A DNA stretch of 64,000 nt. Origin: Bifidobacterium ruminantium DSM 6489 (GTDB lineage Bacteria; Actinomycetota; Actinomycetes; Actinomycetales; Bifidobacteriaceae). Numbering within the stretch: position 1 is the stretch's first letter; each line of letters begins with the position of its first letter. The position numbers were made by a program, and so were the translations under genes. The stretch lies in NCBI RefSeq assembly GCF_000770925.1, contig NZ_JDTK01000001.1, positions 1-64,000 on the forward strand, read 5' to 3'. The notes under the pieces are model-generated. The model saw only the letters and a list, made by a program, of their open reading frames with translations. It made no database searches and was not told the DNA's origin. Below, piece after piece: positions 17,677 to 30,899 of this stretch.

Positions 17677-18090
17677 ATGGTTATCACATATACGGATGAA
17701 AAGAAATTCACCAAGGAACAGACCCAGCGACTGTTTCTTTCAGTCGGTTGGGTGTCCGGTCAATATCCTGAACGGTTGCATAAGGCGTTGATGGGGTCGT
17801 CCACCGTATTCAGCGCATGGGATGGCGAACGTCTGGTGGGTCTGGTGCGAGTGCTTGATGACACGGAGATGGTGGCATACATGCACTATGTGCTGGTCGA
17901 TCCTGAATACCAAGGGCGCGGCATTGCCGGACATCTTGTCGGCATGGTCAAGCAGCGGTACCACGATTACCTGTATATCGAGGTTATGCCTGAGGAAAGC
18001 AAGAATGCCACGTTCTATGAGAAGCATGGATTCCATATTATGGAGGATGGCGTCGCCATGCAGATATGCAATCCGGGAGAACGGCACTGA
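17677..18090 (+). CDS. GNAT family N-acetyltransferase
   Basis: A 137-aa single-domain acetyltransferase. It has the acetyl-CoA pyrophosphate loop motif A as DPEYQGRGIAGHLV (Q-x-x-G-R-G) and the later FYEKHGFHIM motif B. The substrate cannot be read. ATG 17677 has no recognisable Shine-Dalgarno and lies 23 bp from the divergent UvrA-like start, so both may be leaderless or have promoters inside each other's coding sequence. Confidence 0.87.
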   Translation: MVITYTDEKKFTKEQTQRLFLSVGWVSGQYPERLHKALMGSSTVFSAWDGERLVGLVRVLDDTEMVAYMHYVLVDPEYQGRGIAGHLVGMVKQRYHDYLYIEVMPEESKNATFYEKHGFHIMEDGVAMQICNPGERH

Positions 18091-18193
18091 CGGAACGGGC
18101 ATCGGGCATGTCTTGAGAACTTCGGGCGGTGGGGGGCGCCATCTTTCGCCGGAGGCGTTTCCATTACCGCTTATATTTTTTGGGGTTCGGCTG

Positions 18194-19195
18194 TCAGATC
18201 TTGAATGAACGGCGGATGAATCCGTATACGGTGTCCCAGTAGCGTTTCGGATCCACGGCGGAGCTTTCCATATGATCGGCGTGAGGAACCAGCAGACGTT
18301 CGCGGTCGATGCTGGAGCAGGCGTTGTAGTTCATGTCGAGGAAACATGGGCTGACCATGCGGTCCTTTCCTCCATGGATGAACAGCATCGGAATGACCGT
18401 ATGCCGCAATGACGGTATGCAGGACGCTTCGGTGAAATCATAGCCGGCACGGCGCTTGCAGATCAGACCCGCCGCGTCCACACATGCCGAGGCGAGAAGC
18501 TTTGGCATGTGGAACATGCCTCGCGCGCTGTCTATGAATTCCATGCGGGCGGAAGTGTATCCGCTTTCGGCGATTGCCGCGATGACATTGCGTGGCAGTT
18601 CCGGCGTGCCGGTCGTCATCATCACCGTCGTGGCTCCCATGGATCCTCCGAATAGGAGAATGCGTGCTTGATCGTCGCTATCCACAATCAGCCGTATCCA
18701 ATCAAGCAGATCATTGCGCTCCAACCATCCCATGCCTACATATCGTCCTTCGCTCAGATCCTGGGCCCGTTGGGATGGTGCGAGGACGGTGAAGCCCATG
18801 CGGGCATAGCGGTGTGCCCATTTGGCTTGTTCTTCAGGGGCTCCGGTATAGCCATGCACGCAGATGGCATATAAATGCGGCGTCGGGTCGATGCAATCCG
18901 GATCGAAGAGCCAGCCATGCAGCTTAAGCCCATCGCGGCTGGTGATGGATACCGGCTGTTTCGTTTCGGAAAACCATTGCCCGGCCTCTTTGGCCTCGCC
19001 TTGGTTCATCTTTCCCTCGCGATCCGGAGCGATCAGCGCCTGATGGAAAATGGAATGCTTCCACTGCGTGTCGATGGCAAAGCGGAACAGCATATGTGCT
19101 GACGCCGCGAGCAATCCCGTCGCTGCGACGGTCATGACGCCAGTCGCGAGCTGAATGTTGCGGATGAGCGCGGAATGGTCATGCGTCGTTGCCAT
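18194..19195 (-). CDS. Alpha/beta hydrolase with N-terminal membrane anchor
   Basis: 333 aa. An uncleaved-looking hydrophobic helix at residues about 12-38 (LATGVMTVAATGLLAASAHML) is followed by an extracytoplasmic alpha/beta-hydrolase domain. The oxyanion HGYTG region and the nucleophile elbow GGSMG are present. A late aspartate (GGKDRMV) and histidine (HADHMES) complete a Ser-Asp-His triad. It resembles YqkD/BAAT-type surface esterases. ATG 19195 with AAGGAA upstream is preferred over the ATG at 19213. It converges with the GNAT gene. Confidence 0.82.
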   Translation of the reverse strand: MATTHDHSALIRNIQLATGVMTVAATGLLAASAHMLFRFAIDTQWKHSIFHQALIAPDREGKMNQGEAKEAGQWFSETKQPVSITSRDGLKLHGWLFDPDCIDPTPHLYAICVHGYTGAPEEQAKWAHRYARMGFTVLAPSQRAQDLSEGRYVGMGWLERNDLLDWIRLIVDSDDQARILLFGGSMGATTVMMTTGTPELPRNVIAAIAESGYTSARMEFIDSARGMFHMPKLLASACVDAAGLICKRRAGYDFTEASCIPSLRHTVIPMLFIHGGKDRMVSPCFLDMNYNACSSIDRERLLVPHADHMESSAVDPKRYWDTVYGFIRRSFKI

Positions 19196-19455
19196 TTTCT
19201 GATTCCTTACCACTGGTTGGTGCTTGTCTGACTACGATTGTACGTGGGTTTGCGCATAGTCCGCGTTTTATGCACCTTGCTCCTCTGATTGCAGGGAAAT
19301 GTCAGCGCACCATGTATACTAGATAACTGTTGTCTTGGCGAGGGAGGTTCCGCCTCCGTTATCGACTTGGCGTATGATATGAAACTCCTTGGGTTTTCTA
19401 TGCGGCTCGTCGGTGCGCCGAAACATAAGAACGATGTATCAAGGAGATATTGATT

Positions 19456-20061
19456 ATGGCTACCACCATCACTCTTGAAGGTGCTGCTCGTACCGAGTTC
19501 GGCAAGGGCGCTGCCCGCCGCATGCGCGTCGCGAGCCTCATCCCGGCCACCGTTTACGCGGGTGGCGAGGATCCGACCTTCGTGCAGCTGCCGATGAAGG
19601 AGACCACTCTGGCTCTGCGTCACACCAACGCCCTGTTCACCATCAAGTATGGTGACGAGACCAAGATGGCCGTTGTCAAGGACGTCCAGCGCAACCCGGT
19701 GAAGCGCATCGTCGAGCATATCGATTTCTACGAGGTCAAGGCCGGCGAGAAGATCGACGTCGAGGTGCCGGTGTTCGTTGAGGGTACTCCGAAGGGCGCT
19801 TCCGTCGCGTTCGTCGACATCCAGGAGCTCAAGGTTCGCGCCGATGTGACCAACCTGCCGGAGAAGATTGTGGTCAACGTTGATGGCCTGACCGATGGTT
19901 CCAAGGTCTTCGCCAAGGACGTTGTGCTGCCGGAAGGCGTCGTACTCGATGTCGAGGATCCGGAAGAATCCGTTGTCACCGTCGAGGTGCCGGAAGATGC
20001 CGCACTGGTTGAGGCCGCTCCGGCCGAGGCCGCCGCTGCTCCGGCCGCTGACGCTGAGTGA
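19456..20061 (+). CDS. rplY: 50S ribosomal protein L25/CTC
   Basis: 201-aa long form: an N-terminal 5S-rRNA-binding L25 domain (GAARTEFGKGAARRMRVASLIP, then VVKDVQRNPVKRIVEHIDFYEV) plus the CTC C-terminal domain and an Ala/Glu/Pro-rich tail. ATG 19456 has AAGGAG nine bases upstream; the TTG at 19450 is rejected. A TATACT hexamer at 19315-19320 is a possible -10 in the 240-bp upstream gap, which otherwise contains nothing recognised. Confidence 0.95.
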   Translation: MATTITLEGAARTEFGKGAARRMRVASLIPATVYAGGEDPTFVQLPMKETTLALRHTNALFTIKYGDETKMAVVKDVQRNPVKRIVEHIDFYEVKAGEKIDVEVPVFVEGTPKGASVAFVDIQELKVRADVTNLPEKIVVNVDGLTDGSKVFAKDVVLPEGVVLDVEDPEESVVTVEVPEDAALVEAAPAEAAAAPAADAE

Positions 20062-20111
20062 GCCGTATCGTTGTCTATACTGGCTGCTCCACAAGCATGA
20101 GGTAGCCGGTG

Positions 20112-20145
20112 AGGAAGGGGTCCGTATGGGCCCCTTCCTGCTTTA
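20112..20145 (+). terminator. Intrinsic terminator after rplY
   Basis: Stem AGGAAGGGG / CCCCTTCCT, loop TCCGTATGGG, then GCTTTA. It separates rplY from the ilvE leader. Confidence 0.75.
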
Positions 20146-20174
20146 TGAGGATCGTTATCTCATATCGCGAACGC

Positions 20175-20270
20175 CGGTTATCGAAAGCGTTTATGGTGTG
20201 AGAGAGTACATACCAGAACCCGGCGCCACAAGCGCCGGAGACCAATAACCGCTGGCCGCCTTTGGGTGGC
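20175..20270 (+). promoter_or_regulatory. Structured leader with three-way junction before ilvE
   Basis: Helix P1 pairs CGGTTAT (20175-20181) with ATAACCG (20245-20251). It encloses two hairpins: TGGTGTG / CATACCA (20194-20200, 20209-20215) and CCGGCGC-CACAA-GCGCCGG (20220-20238). A fourth hairpin, GCCGCC / GGTGGC (20255-20270), ends 24 bp before the ilvE start, where it could influence translation. The arrangement is riboswitch-like. No known class was recognised. Confidence 0.45.
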
Positions 20271-20294
20271 TGATGCAACTAGAAGAAGTAAAGA

Positions 20295-21422
20295 ATGACT
20301 GAACAGAATCATCACGATCCAGCGGAGCTTGACAAGCTCGCCGAGAAGTTCACCGTGCTCCCGAACGACAATCCGGCATCCGACGCCAAGCGCGCCGAAC
20401 TCATCGACAAGCCGGCCTTCGGTCAGGTCTTCTCCGACAATATGGCCCACATGACCTGGACCAAGGGTGAAGGCTGGTCCGACCGTCGCATCGAGCCGTA
20501 CGCGCCGCTGAAGATGGATCCGGGCGCATCTGTTCTGCATTACGCCCAGGAATGCTTCGAGGGTCTGAAAGCCTACCGTCACGCCGACGGCTCTACCTGG
20601 CTGTTCCGCCCGGACGCGAACGCCGAGCGTTTCCAGAACTCCGCCAAGCGCCTGTACCTGCCGGAACTGCCGATCGACGACTTCATCGGCTCCGTCGCGG
20701 CACTGGTCAAGCGTGATGTGAACTGGGTTCCGTCCCGTCGCGAATACACGCTGTACATGCGTCCGTTCATGTTCGCCTCCGAACCGTTCCTGGGCGTGCG
20801 TGCGCCGCAGGAAGTGGACTATTGCGTGATCGCCTCCCCGTCCGGCCCGTACTTCCCGGGCGGCGTGAAGCCGGTCAACATCTGGGTCGAGGACAAGTGG
20901 TTCCGCACTGGCCCTGGCGGCACTGGCTTCGCCAAGTGCGGCGGCAACTACGCAGCCTCTCTGCTCGGTGAATACACCGGCATCGACCATGGCTGCCAGC
21001 AGGTCTGCTTCGTCGACGCCGCCACCAAGACCTACCTGGAGGAGCTTGGCGGCATGAACATGATGGTCGTGCACAAGGACGGCCACGTTGAGACCCCGTC
21101 CCTGACCGGCAACATCCTGCCGGGAGTGACCCGTCGCTCCCTGATCCAGCTCATTCAGGACAACGGCCACGATGTGGTCGAGACCATGATCGCCCTGGAT
21201 CAGCTGCTCGAAGACATCAAGTCCGGCGAGGTCACTGAGGTGTTCGCCTGCGGTACCGCCGCCATCATCACCCCGATCGGCCGCTTCAAGTCCGAGAAGT
21301 TCGATGTGACCGTCGCCGACGGCGGCTCCGGTGAGTTCACCATGGCGCTGCGCAACCAGCTGCTCGGCATTCAGCTTGGCGAGATCGAAGATCCGCACAA
21401 CTGGATGTGGAAGGTCTGCTGA
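20295..21422 (+). CDS. ilvE: Branched-chain amino acid aminotransferase
   Basis: PLP-dependent fold-type IV transaminase interconverting Leu/Ile/Val and their 2-oxo acids with glutamate. The 375-aa length matches the actinobacterial/eukaryotic-type IlvE. Landmarks: YAQECFEGLKAYR, RFQNSAKRL, the PLP-lysine region GTGFAKCGGNYAASL, and EVFACGTAAIITPIG. ATG 20295 follows the purine-rich AGAAGAAGTAAAG. It is monocistronic: a structured leader upstream, a long inverted repeat downstream. Confidence 0.95.
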   Translation: MTEQNHHDPAELDKLAEKFTVLPNDNPASDAKRAELIDKPAFGQVFSDNMAHMTWTKGEGWSDRRIEPYAPLKMDPGASVLHYAQECFEGLKAYRHADGSTWLFRPDANAERFQNSAKRLYLPELPIDDFIGSVAALVKRDVNWVPSRREYTLYMRPFMFASEPFLGVRAPQEVDYCVIASPSGPYFPGGVKPVNIWVEDKWFRTGPGGTGFAKCGGNYAASLLGEYTGIDHGCQQVCFVDAATKTYLEELGGMNMMVVHKDGHVETPSLTGNILPGVTRRSLIQLIQDNGHDVVETMIALDQLLEDIKSGEVTEVFACGTAAIITPIGRFKSEKFDVTVADGGSGEFTMALRNQLLGIQLGEIEDPHNWMWKVC

Positions 21423-21467
21423 TTTTCAGATCGACTATCCGTGACGACGGATAGAGCATAATACCGC

Positions 21468-21552
21468 CGAAGGGCGGGATATGAGTTATGCAATATGTTT
21501 CGGCCTCTCAGGATGAGTTCGTATGACTGCATGACTCGTATCCCGCCCTTCG
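21468..21552 (+). terminator. Long inverted repeat after ilvE
   Basis: Arms of 25 nt (21468-21492 and 21528-21552) that pair fully if two G-U wobbles are allowed, around a 35-nt loop; the outer arm starts CGAAGGGCGGGAT. ATTTTCC follows. It can end ilvE transcription, but the stem is longer than needed. Confidence 0.65.
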
Positions 21553-21640
21553 ATTTTCCTGTTATGGGTGTTGTTCCCCGTTGTGCTATTTTTGACTGAT
21601 GTTCGGAAAAGAAGCATGAGGGGAAGAGGGGGAGCAGGAC

Positions 21641-22390
21641 ATGGAAATCGCGCTGGAAAGCAACGGCTTTTTCATGGGCATCGAATATCTGGCCACATTC
21701 TGTTGCGGCATGGTCGGCGGGCTTGCCGCCGTGCGCAAAGGCTACGATGTTTTCGCGATTCTCGTCACCACTTGGCTTACCGCATTGGGCGGCGGCATCA
21801 TCCGCGATGTGCTGCTCGGTGCGCTTCCTCCCGCAGGCGTCTCCGACAAAGGACTGGTCGTCACAGCTCTGCTTGCCGCCGTGGCCGTGGCGGTCATCCA
21901 TCCTGAAATCAACAAGCTCAAATGGTCCATGCTGTCTTTGGATGCGTTGGCTTTGGGGCTTTACGCGGTCAACGGCACATCCAAGGCCATGATGTACCAC
22001 ATGTCCGGCACCACGGCTGTGTTCCTTGGTATGTTCACCGCATTGGGAGGCGGTCTCATCCGCGACATGCTCATCAATGAGGTGCCCATGGTGATTCGGG
22101 ACAGACACTGGTATGCGGTTCCTTCGGCCGTCGGTTGCGTGCTGACGGTGTTGGTATGCAAGGGCGTGAACCTGGGAGTGGTCAGTTTCGCCGCCGAAGT
22201 GGTGCTGGATGTGCTGATCGTGGCGTTGATGGTGGGCATGCGGCTGATATCCGTGATCTTCGACATCCAACTGCCGGGCGCTTTGGTCCGGCACAACACT
22301 TATCTGCCAAGCGAAGCCAAATATCTCAAACGTCCGGTCATCCATCCCGATAGGGACGATGACGATACCGACCGCGATGGTCGTCAGTGA
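21641..22390 (+). CDS. TRIC-type cation channel family protein (UPF0126)
   Basis: A 249-aa membrane protein with seven helices in two repeats, each with a glycine-rich kink motif: ALGGGIIRDVLLG in the first and ALGGGLIRDMLIN in the second. Bacterial TRIC homologues form trimeric cation channels. The C-terminal tail is acidic (DRDDDDTDRDG), cytosolic and specific to this protein. ATG 21641 has GGGGAGCAGG upstream. It converges with rpsT through a shared terminator. Confidence 0.88.
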   Translation: MEIALESNGFFMGIEYLATFCCGMVGGLAAVRKGYDVFAILVTTWLTALGGGIIRDVLLGALPPAGVSDKGLVVTALLAAVAVAVIHPEINKLKWSMLSLDALALGLYAVNGTSKAMMYHMSGTTAVFLGMFTALGGGLIRDMLINEVPMVIRDRHWYAVPSAVGCVLTVLVCKGVNLGVVSFAAEVVLDVLIVALMVGMRLISVIFDIQLPGALVRHNTYLPSEAKYLKRPVIHPDRDDDDTDRDGRQ

Positions 22391-22403
22391 CGGAGTGTGA
22401 AAA

Positions 22404-22437
22404 AGAAGAAGCCCCGCAGGAGAACCTGCGGGGCTTC
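22404..22437. terminator. Bidirectional terminator between TRIC gene and rpsT
   Basis: Perfect 15-bp stem AAGAAGCCCCGCAGG / CCTGCGGGGCTTCTT with the loop AGAA. The A-rich 5' and T-rich 3' arms serve both strands. Confidence 0.92.
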
Positions 22438-22460
22438 TTGCCTGTTGTGAGTTAGAAAAC

Positions 22461-22721
22461 TCAGAGGGCGTTGATGGCCACGGCGAGACCGGACTTGCGG
22501 TTGGCAGCCTGGTTCTTGTGGATCACGCCAGCGCCGGCGGCCTTGTCGAGCTTCTGGGCTGCGACCTTGTAGGCGGCTTCGGCAGTGGACTTATCGCCAG
22601 CGGCGATGGCTTCGCGGGTGGCGCGAACGGCAGTCTTCAGGCTGGACTTCACGGCCACGTTACGCTTGTGCGCCTTCTCGTTGGTGAGAACGCGCTTCTT
22701 CTGCGACTTGATGTTTGCCAC
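22461..22721 (-). CDS. rpsT: 30S ribosomal protein S20
   Basis: 86-aa 16S-rRNA-binding protein. It is basic and all-helical, beginning [20 protein letters not shown] and ending [13 protein letters not shown], the standard family length. GGAGAAAT precedes the ATG. It is divergent from lepA, an arrangement common in Gram-positives. Confidence 0.97.
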   Translation of the reverse strand: MANIKSQKKRVLTNEKAHKRNVAVKSSLKTAVRATREAIAAGDKSTAEAAYKVAAQKLDKAAGAGVIHKNQAANRKSGLAVAINAL

Positions 22722-22877
22722 TATTTCTCCAAACGACGTTTGCTATAAGGACATACAAACGATGATGATAACATGGCACGCGGATAAATCGCCAATGCAT
22801 ATAGGAGTGTCGCGGAGGAACATGCCGACACTACCGGTTAGAATCATGTGCGTCGAATATTTCCAGAGGAGGATGGC

Positions 22878-24758
22878 GTGGGGCAGCAGCATAATCAGCC
22901 CGGGTACACCGATCGGTCGTTGATCCGCAATTTTTGCATCATCGCGCATATCGATCACGGCAAATCAACGGTGGCGGACCGTATCCTGCAGCTGAGCGGC
23001 ATCGTGCCGGAACGAGAGATGCGTGACCGTTTCCTCGACCGCATGGACATTGAGCAGGAGCGCGGCATCACCATCAAATCGCAGGCGGTGCGCGTGCCGT
23101 GGACGGTCGACGGCACCGAATACACGCTCGGCATGATCGACACCCCCGGCCATGTGGACTTCACGTATGAGGTGTCCCGTGCGTTGGCCGCCTGCGAAGG
23201 CGCGGTGCTGCTCGTCGACGCAACGCAGGGCATCGAGGCCCAGACCCTGTCGAACCTGTATATGGCCATCGACCATGATCTGGCCATCATTCCGGTGCTG
23301 AACAAAATCGATCTGCCGAGCGCCGAACCCGACAAGCACGCCGAGGAGATCGCGGGTCTGATCGGCTGCGACCCATCCGACGTGCTGCGCGTCTCCGGCA
23401 AGACCGGAGAGGGCGTTTCCGAACTGCTCGACCGTATCGTCGCGGAAGTCCCCGCACCGAAAGGCGACCCGAATGCTCCGGCACGTGCGTTAATCTTCGA
23501 TTCCGTCTATGACTCCTATCGTGGCATCGTCACTTACATCCGCATGGTCGATGGCGAGCTGAAATCCCGCGAGAAAATGCACATGATGGGCATCGGCATG
23601 ACCCATGACCCCATTGAAATCGGCGTCATCAGCCCGGACATGATGCCCACCAAGGCTCTTGGCGCTGGTGAGGTCGGCTATGTGATCACCGGCGCCAAGG
23701 ACGTCAGCCAGTCCAAGGTGGGTGACACCATCACCTCCGCGGTCAACCCCGCCACCGAGCCGCTCGACGGCTACCGTGACCCCCAGCCGATGGTGTATGC
23801 CGGCCTGTTCCCGATTGACAACGCGCAGTATCCGGAATTGCGTGAGGCTCTCGACAAGCTCAAGCTCAACGATGCGGCGCTGATCTACGAGCCGGAGACC
23901 TCCGTGGCGTTGGGATTCGGCTTCCGCTGCGGTTTCCTCGGCCTGCTGCACATGGAGATCGTCACCGAACGGTTGGACCGTGAATTTGGACTTGACCTGA
24001 TATCCACCGCCCCGAACGTGCCGTACGAGGTCACTTCGGAAGACAATTCCGTGCACCGCGTCACCAATCCGAGCGAATTCCCCGAAGGCAAGATCAAGAA
24101 GATCGTCGAGCCGATGGTGGCCGCCGACATCATCACGCCGAAGGAGTTCATCGGCCCGGTGATGGATCTGTGCCAGGACCACCGCGGACAGATGGGCACC
24201 ATGGAATACATCTCCACCGAGCGTGTGGAGATGCACTACCGCATTCCGCTGGCGGAGGTCGTGTTCGACTTCTTCGACCAGCTCAAGAGCCGTACCAAGG
24301 GCTACGCCTCGCTCGACTACCACGAGGACGGCGAGCAGGCAGCCGATCTGGTGAAGGTGGATATTCTTATCCAAGGTGAGAAGGTTGATGCGTTCAGTGC
24401 CATCGTGCACCGCGACAAGGCATACAGCTACGGCGTGATGATGACGAAGAAGCTGCGCGAGCTCATTCCGCGCCAGCAGTTCGAGATTCCCATCCAGGCC
24501 GCCATTGGTTCGCGCATCATCGCGCGAGAGAACATCCGTGCCCTGCGCAAGGATGTTCTCGCCAAGTGCTACGGCGGTGACATCTCCCGCAAGCGCAAGC
24601 TGCTTGAAAAGCAGAAGGCCGGTAAGAAGCGCATGAAGATGCTCGGTCATGTGGAAGTGCCGCAGGAGGCGTTCATCGCGGCCCTGTCCACCGGCGAGGC
24701 TGGCAACGACCGCGACACCAAGGACAAGATCCGCGCCGCGCAGAAGTCCGAAGGCTGA
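22878..24758 (+). CDS. lepA: Elongation factor 4 (LepA), ribosome back-translocating GTPase
   Basis: 626 aa. G1 is AHIDHGKS, G3 is DTPGHVDF, G4 is NKID, followed by the EF-G-like domains and the LepA-specific C-terminal domain ([23 protein letters not shown]). GTG 22878 is chosen because AGAGGAGG ends five bases upstream; the earlier in-frame GTG would place that site inside the protein. It promotes back-translocation on stalled ribosomes or helps assembly. It is followed after a short gap by a fragmentary copy of the hemW start. Confidence 0.95.
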   Translation: MGQQHNQPGYTDRSLIRNFCIIAHIDHGKSTVADRILQLSGIVPEREMRDRFLDRMDIEQERGITIKSQAVRVPWTVDGTEYTLGMIDTPGHVDFTYEVSRALAACEGAVLLVDATQGIEAQTLSNLYMAIDHDLAIIPVLNKIDLPSAEPDKHAEEIAGLIGCDPSDVLRVSGKTGEGVSELLDRIVAEVPAPKGDPNAPARALIFDSVYDSYRGIVTYIRMVDGELKSREKMHMMGIGMTHDPIEIGVISPDMMPTKALGAGEVGYVITGAKDVSQSKVGDTITSAVNPATEPLDGYRDPQPMVYAGLFPIDNAQYPELREALDKLKLNDAALIYEPETSVALGFGFRCGFLGLLHMEIVTERLDREFGLDLISTAPNVPYEVTSEDNSVHRVTNPSEFPEGKIKKIVEPMVAADIITPKEFIGPVMDLCQDHRGQMGTMEYISTERVEMHYRIPLAEVVFDFFDQLKSRTKGYASLDYHEDGEQAADLVKVDILIQGEKVDAFSAIVHRDKAYSYGVMMTKKLRELIPRQQFEIPIQAAIGSRIIARENIRALRKDVLAKCYGGDISRKRKLLEKQKAGKKRMKMLGHVEVPQEAFIAALSTGEAGNDRDTKDKIRAAQKSEG

Positions 24759-24766
24759 GCCTGTAC

Positions 24767-24904
24767 ATGGCGTTCGAGGTCCATATCCACGTCCCGTTCT
24801 GTCTGCGCCGCCGAGCCGTGAAACGGGAAACCCGATGGGTTTCCCGTAGGCGAGGGGAGCGGCTCTTCGCGACGGCAGCGGCGTTCCAGAGGTGCGATTC
24901 ATGA
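24767..24904 (+). pseudogene. Diverged duplicate of the hemW 5' end (45-codon ORF)
   Basis: The first 46 bp (24766-24811) match the start of hemW (24900-24945) at about 40 of 46 positions, giving MAFEVHIHVPFCLRR against MTFEVYIHVPFCLRR. Most differences are third-position changes. After that the sequence diverges into a perfect hairpin (24823-24847), and the reading frame ends in TGA overlapping the hemW ATG. The radical-SAM cysteines beyond the first are lost. Either it is debris from recombination with another hemW allele, or it acts as an upstream ORF coupled to hemW. Confidence 0.7.
24823..24847. repeat. Perfect 11-bp hairpin between lepA and hemW
   Basis: ACGGGAAACCC-GAT-GGGTTTCCCGT. 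No T-run follows, so it is probably not an efficient terminator. It lies at the point where the duplicated hemW fragment loses similarity. Confidence 0.8.
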
Positions 24905-26064
24905 CGTTCGAGGTTTACATCCACGTTCCATTCTGTCTGCGCCGCTGCGGATATTGCGATTTCAACACCTATACGGCTCCGGATATGGGCGAGGGGGTGT
25001 CCCGCGGCCATTACGCGAACATGGTGATCCATGAAATGGCAATCGTCCGCGATTGGCAGGCGGAACACGGCATATCGGAACCGTATGCGTCCACCGTCTT
25101 CTTCGGTGGCGGCACTCCGACCACGCTCAAAGCGCGCGATTTGGTGGCCATGCTGGATGCGGTGCGCGATACATGGGGCATCGCGGACGATGCGGAGATC
25201 ACCACCGAGGCGAATCCCGATACGGTGGATGCCGACTATGTGAAGGAGCTTGCCGACGGTGGTTTCAACCGTATTTCCTTCGGCATGCAGTCCGCGGTGC
25301 CGCATGTGCTTGAAACGCTTGACCGTACGCACACTCCGGCGAATGTCGCCGCCGGTGTCACCGCGGCCGATGCGGCGGGCATACGTTCCAGCGTCGATCT
25401 GATTTACGGCGCGCCGGGGGAAAGCCTCGACGATTGGCGCACCTCCGTTCGCACGGCCATCGATTTGGGCGTCAACCATATCTCCGCATATGCGCTCACC
25501 GTGGCACCGAATACGAAAATGGGACGACGAATCGCGGCAGGCGCACTGCGCAAGCCGGATGACGACGACGAAGCGAACAAATACGAGATCGCCGACGCGA
25601 TGTTCGCCGAGGCTGGCCTCGAATGGTACGAAATCAGCAATTGGGCACGTCCCGGCTACGAATCGCAGCATAATCTCGGCTATTGGAGAAATGTGGATTG
25701 GGCTGGTCTTGGACCGGGCGCGCATTCGCACTATAACACCCATGATGGCGTACGCGGGATGCGTTCCTGGGACATCGCGCATCCTAGGCTTTGGGGCGCC
25801 GCCATCAACGGAGGCTCGGTGCCGTGGGCCGGGCATGAGACCATCGCAGCCGAAGAGGATGTCGAAGAGACCATCATGCTCGGTCTGCGCCTGCATGAGG
25901 GACTGGATATCACCCGTCTCGAGGGTGTTGTGCCGGAAGAAGCCTGGCGCGGACTCGAGGATGACGGACTGATCACACGTGACGGAATGCGGGCGGTGCC
26001 CACATTGCGTGGCCGTCTGCTCAACGACACCATCATCGAACGCCTGTTTGCATTCTTGGATTGA
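24901..26064 (+). CDS. hemW: Radical SAM protein HemW (heme chaperone / CPO-like)
   Basis: 387 aa. The radical-SAM cluster motif is CLRRCGYCDFN at the N-terminus (C-x3-C-x2-C), followed by FFGGGTPTTL, RISFGMQS, DLIYGAPGES and the HemW C-terminal domain. Proteins of this branch are often labelled oxygen-independent coproporphyrinogen oxidase but act in heme trafficking; bifidobacteria generally lack heme synthesis, so the actual role is open. ATG 24901 has AGAGG eight bases upstream. It commonly follows lepA in bacteria. Confidence 0.9.
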   Translation: MTFEVYIHVPFCLRRCGYCDFNTYTAPDMGEGVSRGHYANMVIHEMAIVRDWQAEHGISEPYASTVFFGGGTPTTLKARDLVAMLDAVRDTWGIADDAEITTEANPDTVDADYVKELADGGFNRISFGMQSAVPHVLETLDRTHTPANVAAGVTAADAAGIRSSVDLIYGAPGESLDDWRTSVRTAIDLGVNHISAYALTVAPNTKMGRRIAAGALRKPDDDDEANKYEIADAMFAEAGLEWYEISNWARPGYESQHNLGYWRNVDWAGLGPGAHSHYNTHDGVRGMRSWDIAHPRLWGAAINGGSVPWAGHETIAAEEDVEETIMLGLRLHEGLDITRLEGVVPEEAWRGLEDDGLITRDGMRAVPTLRGRLLNDTIIERLFAFLD

Positions 26065-26326
26065 GAAGACGCGCCGTGGCGTTCGGATAAGGTGGGGACA
26101 CGCCGGACGGCTCTTTGTTCGACGCAAACGGAGATTCGCGAAACATATTGGAATCCGGCCGTTTACACGAAGGAAATATTCCGCGATGAAGTAGCCAGCC
26201 ATTGACTTTTCTGGGCATTCGTTATATGGACACGCGACAGTGGATGACATATGGGCGCGGTATTCTAAACCACGCATTAAAGAACCGCAAGACTTTTCTT
26301 GCCCAAAAACATTGAAGGTGGTTTCG

Positions 26327-30898
<4,572 letters not shown>

Positions 30899-30899
30899 C

